From assembly GCA_022360015.1 (NCBI GenBank), contig JAKSDQ010000007.1:1-64000 (forward strand): a DNA stretch of 64,000 nucleotides, read 5' to 3'. Every line of letters begins with the position of its first letter. Position 1 is the first letter of the stretch. Below, piece by piece: positions 63,945 to 64,000 of the stretch. Source of the DNA: Cytophagales bacterium (GTDB taxonomy: Bacteria; Bacteroidota; Bacteroidia; Cytophagales; Cyclobacteriaceae). A program made the position numbers and the translations under genes. Below the pieces are notes generated by a model, which ran no database searches, was not told the DNA's origin, and saw only the letters and a program-made list of their open reading frames with translations.

Positions 63945-64000
63945 ATGATTCGAAACATACTATATGTCTTTCAATACGACAAACCGGGCGTGATCAGGGC
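63945..64000 (+). CDS. partial reading frame, possible second ABC half-transporter (runs off window)
   Basis: An ATG at 63945 opens 18 codons to the window end (I-R-N-I-L-Y-V-F-Q-Y-D-K-P-G-V-I-R). The position, 98 bp after an IrtA/YbtP-like half, fits its usual partner, but too little sequence is here to confirm. Confidence 0.35.
   Translation, partial: MIRNILYVFQYDKPGVIR

Overview
This window reads as chromosome of a Bacteroidota bacterium, most likely a Cytophagales/Flammeovirga-like lineage. The reasons are paired SusC/SusD outer-membrane importers, FecR anti-sigma/ECF sigma regulation, a promoter of the Bacteroidota TTTG/TAnnTTTG type, a bacterial V-type ATPase of the E-DUF2764-A-B-D-I-K layout, and an Rnf complex. 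No rRNA, tRNA, CRISPR array, phage or full-length insertion sequence was recognised.

Layout. (1) 1-1341: a rearranged end with a SusC fragment abutting a beta-propeller fragment, then a tandem family of small exported four-cysteine peptides (two intact, one decayed). (2) 9572-1395, minus strand: an ECF sigma / FecR / STN-type SusC / SusD / TlpA thioredoxin operon. (3) 9652-22573: a divergent HTH-like protein, then a second SusC/SusD pair followed by a PLP aminotransferase, a Na+/dicarboxylate-amino acid symporter, an S41-like exported protein and a large BNR/VPS10-type exported protein; this looks like a peptide/amino-acid acquisition locus. (4) 22930-26965: GH32 lipoprotein, malate synthase, an aspartate-rich lipoprotein. 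(5) 27793-39426: HEPN protein, an oversized pyruvate:ferredoxin oxidoreductase, RnfCDGEA, an NqrM-like four-Cys membrane protein, a ferredoxin-NADP-reductase-like flavoprotein, and RnfB. Two FNR-like palindromes lie upstream. (6) 40226-49954: NYN-domain protein, universal stress protein and the complete V-type ATPase operon. Its K subunit keeps all five Na+ ligands known from Enterococcus NtpK. (7) 50112-64000: DMT exporter/MarR pair, then a region rich in decayed genes (a sigma/FecR/SusC transduction locus with in-frame stops, hydrolase and other remnants) mixed with intact genes: DsbD-alpha-like protein, TPR/SpoIIE phosphatase, methyltransferase, DUF3050, DUF1801 and an IrtA/YbtP-type ABC exporter half.

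How the parts fit: PFOR would make reduced ferredoxin and Rnf would oxidise it with NAD+ while exporting an ion. The V-ATPase rotor signature points to Na+, and the symporter at 16803 belongs to a mostly Na+-coupled family, so a sodium cycle is a coherent reading of regions 3, 5 and 6 (inference). The best candidates for something undescribed are the NqrM-like gene and reductase inside the rnf operon, the small four-Cys peptide family, and a pair of ~103-bp elements with identical 15-bp inverted ends.
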